A stretch of 64,000 bases of DNA from Achromobacter arsenitoxydans SY8 (GTDB lineage: Bacteria > Pseudomonadota > Gammaproteobacteria > Burkholderiales > Burkholderiaceae_B). The first letter of the stretch is position 1. Every line of letters begins with the position of its first letter. Below, one piece after another: positions 1-7,819 of the stretch. The notes beneath the pieces were generated by a model. It saw nothing but the letters and a program-made list of their open reading frames with translations, was not told the DNA's origin and ran no database searches. Both the position numbers and the translations under genes were made by a program. The stretch is from positions 1 through 64,000 of the forward strand of contig NZ_AGUF01000075.1 in the NCBI RefSeq assembly GCF_000236785.1. The letters run 5' to 3'.

Positions 1-118
1 GAAAACCCCGGGAAAAAATCACTTTTCGCCGTTTCGCAAAACGCGGGGCGTGCACGAAATCCACAGATTTGCACCCAAGCAACTGATAAATAAGGAGAAA
101 CCGGCGGCACGACAAGAG

Positions 119-135
119 TTGGCACGGCTTTTGCA
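119..135 (+). promoter_or_regulatory. sigma-54 (-24/-12) promoter of hcp
   Basis: The sequence TTGGCACGGCTTTTGCA matches the RpoN consensus YTGGCACGRNNNTTGCW at every fixed position, with the -24 GG at 121-122 and the -12 GC at 133-134. Transcription should begin near 147, giving a leader of about 60 bases before hcp at 210. Sigma-54 promoters require an ATP-dependent enhancer-binding activator. T6SS loci of other bacteria often encode or use such an activator; none is visible in this window. Confidence 0.85.
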
Positions 136-209
136 TTTAGGCCCATGTCATCCCCGATGGCATCGCGGCCCAAGCGGCCATTTCGTCAACGACTCAAAGG
201 AAGCAGCCA

Positions 210-728
210 ATGCCGACTCCCGCCTATATCAGCATCCAGGGCAAGACCCAGGGCAACATCACCCAAGGCGCCTTCACCGCCGACTCCGTGGGCAACGTCT
301 ATCAGGAAGGTCATGAAGACCAGATCCTGGTCCAGGAAATCGAGCACCTGATCGCCACCCCCACCGATCCGCAAAGCGGCCAGCCCTCGGGCCAGCGTGT
401 GCACAAGCCCTTCGTGTTCACCGCGCCGCTGAACAAGGCCACGCCGCTGATGTACCAGGCGCTGGCCTCCGGCGAGATGCTGCCGGAAGTGGAAGTGAAG
501 TGGTACCGCACCTCCACCGAGGGCAAGCAAGAGCACTTCTTCACCACCAAGCTCGAAGACGCCACCATCGTCAACATCAACACCGTTCTGCCGCACGCGC
601 AGGACCCGAGCAAGGCTGAATACACCCAGCTGGTCAAGGTCGCCATGGCCTATCGCAAGATCACCTGGACCCATGCCATCGCCGGCACCGAGGCCTCGGA
701 CGATTGGCGCAAGCCGCAAGAAGCCTGA
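210..728 (+). CDS. hcp: T6SS tube protein Hcp
   Basis: This 172-residue protein is Hcp, which forms the hexameric rings of the T6SS inner tube and is secreted with its cargo. The start PTPAYISIQGKTQG and the end YRKITWTHAIAGTEASDDW are typical of the Hcp family, and the length is normal. It has no signal peptide, as expected for a T6SS substrate. AAAGGAAG at 196-203 is a good ribosome site. It is the first gene after the sigma-54 promoter and is followed by a strong stem-loop before vgrG, so hcp mRNA may be more abundant than that of the downstream genes. The window holds no sheath, baseplate or ClpV genes, so this is a cargo cluster rather than the structural T6SS locus, or the structural genes lie to the left. 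Confidence 0.95.
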   Translation: MPTPAYISIQGKTQGNITQGAFTADSVGNVYQEGHEDQILVQEIEHLIATPTDPQSGQPSGQRVHKPFVFTAPLNKATPLMYQALASGEMLPEVEVKWYRTSTEGKQEHFFTTKLEDATIVNINTVLPHAQDPSKAEYTQLVKVAMAYRKITWTHAIAGTEASDDWRKPQEA

Positions 729-742
729 TTCCAGGCCTAAAG

Positions 743-771
743 CATGGCCGGCGCATCACACGCCGGCCATG
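743..771 (+). other. stem-loop between hcp and vgrG
   Basis: An 11-base perfect inverted repeat, CATGGCCGGCG (743-753) and CGCCGGCCATG (761-771), has a 7-base loop. No T-run follows, so it is not a classical terminator. It is more likely a partial attenuator or an mRNA 3'-end stabiliser that keeps hcp transcripts in excess over vgrG. That role is inferred. Confidence 0.6.
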
Positions 772-827
772 GCGTCTTGATCCGACCGAAGACCCGGGTT
801 GCAGCCTGGGTCGCCACGGAGCCTGCC

Positions 828-2969
828 ATGCCCAGACAATCCGACCTGCGCTTCACCTTCGACCTCATCGGCAGCGAAGCGCCGCACGACGTATTCGAAG
901 TCATCGAATTCGAACTGCGCGAAGCGCTGTCCCAGACCTACCTGCTTTCCGTCGACCTGGCCTGCGCCAATCCCGCCGTGGACTTCGGCCTGGTGCTGGA
1001 CTGCCCCGCGCGCCTGACCATCTGGCACGGCGACACGCCGGTCCGCTACGTGCATGGCGCCATCTCCGCATTTTCCCAAGAGAACACAGGGTTCCGACGG
1101 ACCCGCTACCGCGCCGTGGTCGAACCGCGCCTGGCGCGCCTGAAGCTCAGCGCCGACTGGCGCATCTTCCAGACGCTTACCGTCCCGCAGATTGCCGAGG
1201 CCGTGCTCAAAGCTCATGGCCTGACCCAAGACTACGAACAGCGCGTCACTACCGAGCACCTGGCTCGCGAGTACTGCGTGCAGGCCGGCGACACCGACTA
1301 CGACTTTCTTGAGCGCATCATGCGCGAGGAAGGCTTTTTCTATTCCTTCCGCCACAGCGCCGAGGGCCACCAGTTGGTCCACAGCGATCGCCTCTTCATC
1401 CACGGCCGCATCGGCGATGAACCTGTGCAGTACAACCCCACGCCCGGCGGCGATCAGCCCCAGCCTGCGCTGCGCCGCTTCGCCTACGCCGAGAACGTGC
1501 GCACGGCGCGCCAGACCCAGCGCGACTACACCTTCAAGCATCCCAGCTATGCCCACGAACACAGCCGCGACGGCCAGGACCTGGGCCACCAGGGCGCCCG
1601 CTACGAGCGCTACGACTACCCCGCCCGCGCCAAGTTCGACGAGGCTGGGCGCCCCTTTGCCGAGAACCGCCTACGCGGCCACCGCCGCGATGCACGCATG
1701 GCCGTGGTCGAAGGCGACGATCCGCGCCTGCAGCCCGGCATCTCCTTCACCCTGGCGGGCCATCCGCGCGAGGACATGAACCGCGGCTGGCGGCCGGTCA
1801 ACATCTTCCACTACGGCACGCAGCACACCAGCCAGGCCGAAGAAAGCGCCGACGCCGGCCAGGGCACGTCCTACCGCTACGAAGCCGAACTGGTGCCGGA
1901 CGACGCCGAATGGCGCGCCGAACCGCTGCCCAGGCCGCGCATCGACGGCCCGCAAAACGCCGTAGTGGTTGGCCCCAAAAATGAGGAGATCTACACCGAC
2001 GAATACGGGCGGGTCCGTGTGCAGTTCCCATGGGACCGCGAAGGCCGCAACGACGAACACTGCTCCTGCTGGATCCGCGTATCGCAAAACATCGCCGGCG
2101 CCACCTGGGGCCACATAGCCATCCCGCGCATCGGCCAGGAGGTCATCGTCTCGTACTACGACGGCGACCCGGACCAGCCGGTGATCACCGGGCGCACCTA
2201 CAACCGCCTGCAATTGCCGCCCTACGAACTGCCGCGTCATAAGACGCGCATGACCATCAAGAGCCAGACCCACAAGGGCGAGGGCTACAACGAAATCCGC
2301 TTCGAGGACGAAAAGGACCAGGAAGAGATCTACGTCCACGCGCAGAAAGACCAGAACATCCACGTCAATCACGACGAGACCACGTTTGTCGGGCACGACC
2401 GCAGCGAACAGGTCGAGCACGACGAAACCATCGCCATCGGCCACGACCGCAAGGAGACCGTGGGCAACGATGAGCAGGTGACCATCGGCCAGGACCGGCG
2501 GCATGACATCGGCCAGGATGACTTTTTGACCGTGGGGCGCAATCACACGATCCAGACGGGCAAGGACCGGACCGAAGAAGTAGGCAATCACCGGCGGGAC
2601 AAGACCGTGGCGAATCACTGGGTGAGTGTTGGCGGGCATCAGGAGCACACGGTGGAAGGGCACGCCGAGTTGCAGGCCGGACAAGCAATTCGCCACCGAA
2701 CCAAGACCTACGAGATTCGAGCCGCCGGACATCTCACCGTCAAAGGGCCAGGAGGAACCATCTGCATTGATGCTGCGGGCATCACCCTGGATGGCATTGC
2801 GATAACGCTCAAGGGGCCAATGAGCCAGCAAGGTGGCGGTGGCGGAAATCCTTACGCCATCGAGGGCGTCCCAGCTTCTGGCAAGCCGGTGGACCGCCTT
2901 TGCGGGCGTCGTCCAGACGGTAGCTGTCCATTGTCCGACTGCCGCTGCCTGGGAGGACCCGCCCGATGA
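828..2969 (+). CDS. vgrG: T6SS spike protein VgrG
   Basis: This 713-residue VgrG trimerises to form the spike that tips the Hcp tube. The gp27-like domain spans roughly residues 1-370. The gp5-like OB fold is marked by DEYGRVRVQFPWDREG near 390-405 and GATWGHIAIPRIGQEVIV near 425. A needle of short repeats such as IGHDRKETVGNDEQVTIG covers about 500-610. No catalytic domain is fused at the end. The last 25 residues hold four cysteines (CGRRPDGSCPLSDCRC), a possible metal-binding or adaptor-docking tail. I chose ATG 828 because upstream in-frame codons lie in the stem-loop. The stop overlaps the DUF4123 start (ATGA), which implies translational coupling with the adaptor that should load the effector onto this spike. 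Confidence 0.95.
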   Translation: MPRQSDLRFTFDLIGSEAPHDVFEVIEFELREALSQTYLLSVDLACANPAVDFGLVLDCPARLTIWHGDTPVRYVHGAISAFSQENTGFRRTRYRAVVEPRLARLKLSADWRIFQTLTVPQIAEAVLKAHGLTQDYEQRVTTEHLAREYCVQAGDTDYDFLERIMREEGFFYSFRHSAEGHQLVHSDRLFIHGRIGDEPVQYNPTPGGDQPQPALRRFAYAENVRTARQTQRDYTFKHPSYAHEHSRDGQDLGHQGARYERYDYPARAKFDEAGRPFAENRLRGHRRDARMAVVEGDDPRLQPGISFTLAGHPREDMNRGWRPVNIFHYGTQHTSQAEESADAGQGTSYRYEAELVPDDAEWRAEPLPRPRIDGPQNAVVVGPKNEEIYTDEYGRVRVQFPWDREGRNDEHCSCWIRVSQNIAGATWGHIAIPRIGQEVIVSYYDGDPDQPVITGRTYNRLQLPPYELPRHKTRMTIKSQTHKGEGYNEIRFEDEKDQEEIYVHAQKDQNIHVNHDETTFVGHDRSEQVEHDETIAIGHDRKETVGNDEQVTIGQDRRHDIGQDDFLTVGRNHTIQTGKDRTEEVGNHRRDKTVANHWVSVGGHQEHTVEGHAELQAGQAIRHRTKTYEIRAAGHLTVKGPGGTICIDAAGITLDGIAITLKGPMSQQGGGGGNPYAIEGVPASGKPVDRLCGRRPDGSCPLSDCRCLGGPAR

Positions 2970-3916
2970 GCATAGCCGGCACCGCAGCACCGCACACATC
3001 GCTGGGCAAGGACATTACGCAGGCGGAAATTCCCGCCACGCCTTTTCGCTACCTGCTGCTAATGACCACGACCCTGCAGAACCAGGCCTATCGCCCGGTT
3101 CCTCAGGAGGGAGAGTTTCGGCCCGCTTATGCGCCGGGCGTACTGGACCTGGTCAAAGCGTTCGACCCGTTTCCGCACTACGCCTGGGTGTGGCAAGGCA
3201 CGGCGCTGGACGACTATTTCGATCGGGGACCGTTGCTGGTGGATGCCACGGGGCAGGCAGCGCTGGTCCAGCACGCGCTTGAACATTGGGCGCCCGCCAA
3301 TGGCGTCATCATCATAGGTTCGGGCGAGGAACTTGGCGGGGTGTCGGCGCATCTCAGGGCGCAAGTGCGGGTCAGCCTGCCGGACCAGAGCGAGGCCGCC
3401 CTGGATATCCGGCCGCATCATCTGGCGCCCTGGCTGGACGCGCTGGACGGCGACCAACGCGATCTCTGGTTAGGCCCAATCTCTACGCTGGTGTGGCGTG
3501 CGAGCTGGGGTCCAGCGTACGACTGGCGCTGCCTGGATCGGCCGGTGGCGGCTTTCACTTTTGGAAGCCCCGGCGCATTCGCCTTGCGACCGGACGAACT
3601 CGCGCGTTTCGAGGCCAACACCCGCGAGCAATTCGTGCTCAGCCGTGTCTATGAAATCCACGCCATGCCGGCCCATTCCGCGCGCAGTCTCACGGAGATT
3701 CGCCGCTGGGTCGAACAGCTGCTGCAGGTAGCCGACCGGCTGTACATCCAAGACGACGCAGACGTGGAACGGTACCTCGCGCTGATCGCCGGCAACCTCT
3801 GGCTACTGCATAGCGATGAGGCGCGCGTCCTCCTTAACGACCTCACAGAGTCCCCTCAGGCCCGCCTTCGCAAGTTGGAAGCGCTGGCGCGGGAGAAGGA
3901 ATCTTCCAATGGCTAA
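2966..3916 (+). CDS. DUF4123 T6SS effector adaptor/chaperone
   Basis: A 316-residue cytoplasmic protein of the DUF4123 type. Such proteins (Tap/TEC adaptors) bind a cognate effector and hand it to VgrG. The match is seen in FPHYAWVWQGTALDDYFDRG, in LRAQVRVSLPDQSEAALDI and in the tryptophan/arginine-rich segment that follows, which together reproduce the DUF4123 pattern of a short lid and a lobe contacting VgrG. The gene overlaps vgrG by 4 bases (ATGA) and the effector gene by 8 bases, the standard vgrG-adaptor-effector order. An in-frame ATG at 3062 would give a shorter form without the first 32 residues. I prefer 2966 because of the stop/start coupling. Confidence 0.85.
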   Translation: MSIAGTAAPHTSLGKDITQAEIPATPFRYLLLMTTTLQNQAYRPVPQEGEFRPAYAPGVLDLVKAFDPFPHYAWVWQGTALDDYFDRGPLLVDATGQAALVQHALEHWAPANGVIIIGSGEELGGVSAHLRAQVRVSLPDQSEAALDIRPHHLAPWLDALDGDQRDLWLGPISTLVWRASWGPAYDWRCLDRPVAAFTFGSPGAFALRPDELARFEANTREQFVLSRVYEIHAMPAHSARSLTEIRRWVEQLLQVADRLYIQDDADVERYLALIAGNLWLLHSDEARVLLNDLTESPQARLRKLEALAREKESSNG

Positions 3917-6869
3917 AGCAAGTGCTGGTAGTGCAACGTCGACACCGGCATGCAGTCCGCGCGTTCCGATCCTGCCCATCCGCTACGCGGTCGTGCCCAA
4001 CGCGGGCGGCGCGCCGCTGTACCGTTATGCCGAGTCCGGCTTCAAGCTGGAGCAGGGTTTACCCAGGATCGAGCTCTCCTCCTACACCTTGCGGGCGCTT
4101 CGGCCTGGGTACGTCTACGTCTTCATGAAGGGCCCCAAGGGCGAAAAGTTTGTCATCCATGAATACGACGGCGAAGGCCACTACAAGGAACTGACCTACC
4201 TGGGGCTGGAACAGTATCACCGCAGGGATCGTTACCGGACCGTAAGCAGCCGGGGTTGGGTTTGGGCCGATACGAGCCCGGACACCGCCAGCGAAGTCTG
4301 GATCGGCTTCAGCCCGCACCTATGGACCAATGCCGTCACAGCCAGGATGGCGGCGGACCCGTCTGCGCGCAAACGCCATATGCGCCAGATCGACATGACC
4401 GAGCTGACCTCTGGCGAGAAAACACCCTCAAGCCAGCCGCACGTGTTGCCCGCCAGCGCGTTGAGCCATTGGGTCGAGGACTTCAAGCCCAGGGACCAGC
4501 GCATGGACCTGGATTGGAGCAGCCATTCCAGCAAGGACGATCTGCCCATCAACACCTTTCTGGCCCAGGGGCAGCACTATCGCTACACGCAGCCGCGGGT
4601 GCCGGTGGTAGTCGTACTTAATGATGCGGAGGGCCTGAGCCTGGATCTCGGCCTTTCGGTCGCCGCCTACCAGCACCAACTGCGCGACATCTTGCCAAGC
4701 CAGCCGCATGAGGCCATTGCAAAACAAGGCAAAGCGGAGTTCGCCGTACCCGCCTGCTTCAGCCAGGACGTCGAAAAGCTGAGTGTCCAAAGCCAGCGCT
4801 ATCACCATAAGAATCTGGTAGCGATACTGCTGGAGCGGACGCTGCAAGCCATGTATCCGGCGGACCAGACGCCGCCGGACACCCTGGCCAGGCTGCGCGA
4901 CGAATACCAGCGCAAGCAAGTCGGCGGCAGACGACGGGCGACGCTTTCCGAATTGCGCTATCAGGTTCTTACCGATAGCCGCATCTCGCCGATGGGCCGA
5001 CGCCTCGCTGAGCGCATTGATACCGCCAAATATCACGCCTTCCTGGCCGAGCGCGACCAGCGCGAGGCGCACCTGCGATCCTGCCTCGGCACCGCGCTGA
5101 AGGCGTGCCGTGACCATGACCAATGGCTGGCCACGGCAGAACCTGAGCACCGGGACGTTCCCACCAGCCTGGCCGCCGCGCTAGCGGCCTACGACCGTGA
5201 CGAGCGCCTGTCTGCCGGGGGGCTGGAAGTGTCTCTGGCCCTCATGATCCACCCCATGAGCCAGACCCTGCCGGGCACCGAAGACGACGACGCGCGATTC
5301 CAGCGGCTGTCCGCCTGGCTGGACCGGCAGGACAGTCCGCTTTACATGGCGCTGGCGCCATTCAACCCTTTCAAGGAAAAGGCCGATTCGGTCGGCACGT
5401 TGTTGGGGGCCGCCGACAACGCCATCGAAGGGCTGGCCGGCCGCTTCCCCGCCATGGCCGGGATCACCGACTTGACCGCTGAGGCGGTGACGACCGTGGT
5501 GCTCACGCGTCTGCCAGGCAAGACACGCTGGACCGCCAGCGACAGTTTGCGGCAGCGGGTGCTGGCCGCGGTCCAAGAGGCCAATGGGGAGAAAGCCTTG
5601 GGATTGATTGGCGCGCGCTACCGCGTCACCGACCAGGCAGTGCTGAACGATGCCTACAGCAAGGAAGTGAACAATTTCCTTAAATCCGGCATGGCCGAAG
5701 TCACCGAGAGTAAGCGTGTCCGAATCACCGGTACCCGTACCGTCACCATCGAGCAGGCCCTTACCCGGCGCGTGCGGCCGAACGTCTCGGCGTTGCTGAC
5801 CACTGCCGGAGGCGGAGTGCTGAATGTGGGCATGCTTTGGTTCAATGTGATCAGCCTCAAGTCCGCGTATGCGAGCTTGAAGAAGGACGCCGACGTAGCC
5901 GCTTCCGCCGCTTTTGCGTCCGCAATCTTCGGTGTGGCAGGGGCCACGGCCGCCGTTCTGGTCAGCGCCCGAGCAACGCAGAAGGTGCTTGTGCTGCGCT
6001 ACGCGGCAGCGGCGCCGGGTATGGAATTTGGCAATGGGTTCATGCGGTTCATCGCGGGAAATCTGTTTGCGCGGATGATGGGGTATCCCGCGATATTGGC
6101 GGGGTTTGCTTCTGATGCAATTTCCGCACTCCGAAAGGAGAAGTATGGCGGTGGGACAGCCGCTCGCTATACGGCCGTCGGAGGCCTGTTGGTCGGCGTT
6201 GGATCTGCCGCCATACTTGAAGGCGCCTTAGCCATTGCAGGCCCAACAGTGGTAATTCCGTACGCCGGCTGGGCTGCCGCAGCAATCGTGCTTGTGGGCG
6301 CTGGAATTCTTGCCGGTGGCGTTTGGCTTCACTCCCTAGCGGCGGCACGCGTTCACAGCCCCCTTGAACTCTGGGCGGCTCGCGGCGTCTTTGGCACGCG
6401 CAAGAACGACGGCGAAATCCACATCGGCATCGCGTTGGACGCAGACAAGATGCTTCCCCCCTTTGACGACGTGGCCGAGGAAATCAAGGCCTGGTATGCC
6501 GCGTACTACGCGCCCCAACTTCTGGAGAAGCAGCAGGCCGAAGCGCTGGGTGTCAAGGATGCCGACAGCCGGTGGAAAATCGCATCCTCATGGTCAATCA
6601 CAAGGAGTGCCGCTCCGAGTGTCGTGGAGTTCACCGTTTTGTGTCGGGGATACCTCATCGGGCAAAGCGCTTGGTCTGAAATGCTCGAACTAGACAGGGT
6701 CTGCATTCCCGGTATCCCTGCCTGCTACGACACCGCGGCAGGGCTGGTCCTGCATTACAGGAAGGAAATCACGGATGCTCATCAAATGGTATTGACGGTC
6801 AATTACTGCCCAAATCAGGGCATGGACGAAAGTGCCGTGGCCACCGTGCAGTTCAAGTTGGAGGGTTGA
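3909..6869 (+). CDS. T6SS effector, VasX/BTH_I2691-like membrane-active toxin
   Basis: This 986-residue protein begins with PILPIRYAVVPNAGGAPLY and LRALRPGYVYVFMKGPKGEK, the N-terminal signature of VasX-type and BTH_I2691-family T6SS effectors. The middle is soluble and helical. Residues about 620-812 contain at least four strongly hydrophobic segments, including VSALLTTAGGGVLNVGMLWF, AASAAFASAIFGVAGATAAV and AAAAIVLVGAGILAGGVWL. A soluble tail of about 170 residues follows. VasX dissipates target membrane potential, and I infer a similar pore-forming action here. ATG 3909 follows GGAGAAGGAA and overlaps the adaptor gene. It is followed at once by two candidate immunity genes. No nuclease, lipase or amidase motif was seen. 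Confidence 0.85.
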   Translation: MAKASAGSATSTPACSPRVPILPIRYAVVPNAGGAPLYRYAESGFKLEQGLPRIELSSYTLRALRPGYVYVFMKGPKGEKFVIHEYDGEGHYKELTYLGLEQYHRRDRYRTVSSRGWVWADTSPDTASEVWIGFSPHLWTNAVTARMAADPSARKRHMRQIDMTELTSGEKTPSSQPHVLPASALSHWVEDFKPRDQRMDLDWSSHSSKDDLPINTFLAQGQHYRYTQPRVPVVVVLNDAEGLSLDLGLSVAAYQHQLRDILPSQPHEAIAKQGKAEFAVPACFSQDVEKLSVQSQRYHHKNLVAILLERTLQAMYPADQTPPDTLARLRDEYQRKQVGGRRRATLSELRYQVLTDSRISPMGRRLAERIDTAKYHAFLAERDQREAHLRSCLGTALKACRDHDQWLATAEPEHRDVPTSLAAALAAYDRDERLSAGGLEVSLALMIHPMSQTLPGTEDDDARFQRLSAWLDRQDSPLYMALAPFNPFKEKADSVGTLLGAADNAIEGLAGRFPAMAGITDLTAEAVTTVVLTRLPGKTRWTASDSLRQRVLAAVQEANGEKALGLIGARYRVTDQAVLNDAYSKEVNNFLKSGMAEVTESKRVRITGTRTVTIEQALTRRVRPNVSALLTTAGGGVLNVGMLWFNVISLKSAYASLKKDADVAASAAFASAIFGVAGATAAVLVSARATQKVLVLRYAAAAPGMEFGNGFMRFIAGNLFARMMGYPAILAGFASDAISALRKEKYGGGTAARYTAVGGLLVGVGSAAILEGALAIAGPTVVIPYAGWAAAAIVLVGAGILAGGVWLHSLAAARVHSPLELWAARGVFGTRKNDGEIHIGIALDADKMLPPFDDVAEEIKAWYAAYYAPQLLEKQQAEALGVKDADSRWKIASSWSITRSAAPSVVEFTVLCRGYLIGQSAWSEMLELDRVCIPGIPACYDTAAGLVLHYRKEITDAHQMVLTVNYCPNQGMDESAVATVQFKLEG

Positions 6870-6873
6870 GGCA

Positions 6874-7740
6874 GTGGCTATATCGTGGCAGTTTTCAAGA
6901 CAAGGCAGAACGGGCTTGGCGCCAGCTATTGGCGATCAATTGGTCAGCGTTGATCGGCATGTTCTCTGCCTGCGGAATCCATGGATAGCGGATTCAGTGT
7001 TCATGGGGAAAATGTACACGTCATCCATGCTAATTTTCTTCCTGCTGTTGATTGGGCCAGGATGGGACTCCGGAATTTGGCGTATATCAAGTGCCTTCGA
7101 CTTCCTGTCACTCCTATTGTTTCAAGTAGTAGTTCCATTTTTTGCTGCCCCTTTTTTATGGTACCGAATATTCCTAATAAAACGCCTCTCCAACTTCTAC
7201 TTCAACCGCAAAACCCAGCGTATTTACTACCAGCGCAACAAGACGCTGATAGCCTTCGATTGGGCTGAGACAGAGGGCGGCGTATTCGTGCGCAACGAGT
7301 TTGGCGGAAGCTCCTTCAGCACGAACTTCGCACTCGCCTTCGGCCCGCGACCGGCACCTGGCGAAGAGAAGAAACGCATTGCCCTTTGGGTCGACAGCAA
7401 CGCATCCACCAATCCCGACCCGCGCCACGTTGCCCAGGTTTGGGAGTACATCCGTCAGTTCATGGAAAAAGGCCCCGACCGGTTGCCCGAACCAGGCGAG
7501 CCGAACTGGTGGTATGTGCCGCTGCACAGCATTTGTCTGACGCCGGCCGAAGCTTGGCGCCACTACGCCCCGTGGCGTACCGGCGAGCCTGGCGAGCGGC
7601 AGGGCAAGAAGAACTGGCTGTTGCCGATGTGGCTGGTGCTGTTTCCCTACAACCTGTTTTCGGCATTGTGCTGGTGCGCGGTCTGCCGCCTGTTCAACGT
7701 GCGCGCCGCGCCGCCGCCAGCGCAAGCTTTGGAAGGTTGA
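6874..7740 (+). CDS. putative T6SS immunity membrane protein, copy 1
   Basis: A 288-residue membrane protein of unknown biochemical function. Starting at GTG 6874, which GAGG at 6868-6871 barely precedes, it has hydrophobic segments near residues 50-68 and 80-105, a basic stretch (IKRLSNFYFNRKTQRIYYQR), a soluble domain of about 150 residues with NWWYVPLHSICLTPAEAWRHY, and a last hydrophobic helix near 250-275. The layout resembles the DUF6708 family found beside T6SS effectors, though I recall that family only loosely. It lies 4 bases after a membrane-active effector gene and is duplicated, so immunity is the most economical role. Immunity is inferred from position only. An in-frame ATG at 6832, inside the effector gene, is less likely. 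Confidence 0.7.
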   Translation: MAISWQFSRQGRTGLAPAIGDQLVSVDRHVLCLRNPWIADSVFMGKMYTSSMLIFFLLLIGPGWDSGIWRISSAFDFLSLLLFQVVVPFFAAPFLWYRIFLIKRLSNFYFNRKTQRIYYQRNKTLIAFDWAETEGGVFVRNEFGGSSFSTNFALAFGPRPAPGEEKKRIALWVDSNASTNPDPRHVAQVWEYIRQFMEKGPDRLPEPGEPNWWYVPLHSICLTPAEAWRHYAPWRTGEPGERQGKKNWLLPMWLVLFPYNLFSALCWCAVCRLFNVRAAPPPAQALEG

Positions 7741-7773
7741 GGCTGGCATTTGGTGGCGCAGTGGGGCTTGGTT

Positions 7774-7815
7774 GAAAGTGCAGTGGCCACTGTGCAGTTC
7801 AAGTTGGAGGGCTGG
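7774..7815 (+). pseudogene. duplicated 3' end of the effector gene
   Basis: These bases encode ESAVATVQFKLEGW, repeating the effector's last residues ESAVATVQFKLEG. In the copy the stop TGA has become TGG. The fragment has no start of its own and is a by-product of the tandem duplication. It marks the left breakpoint as lying inside the toxin gene. Confidence 0.85.
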
Positions 7816-7819
7816 GGCA

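Noticed and set aside
30-43. Weak dyad CGTTT-CGC-AAAACG as an enhancer-binding site for the hcp promoter.
   Set aside because: It is too short and uneven, and only 80 bases from the promoter. Most of the upstream region is outside the window, so I do not call it.
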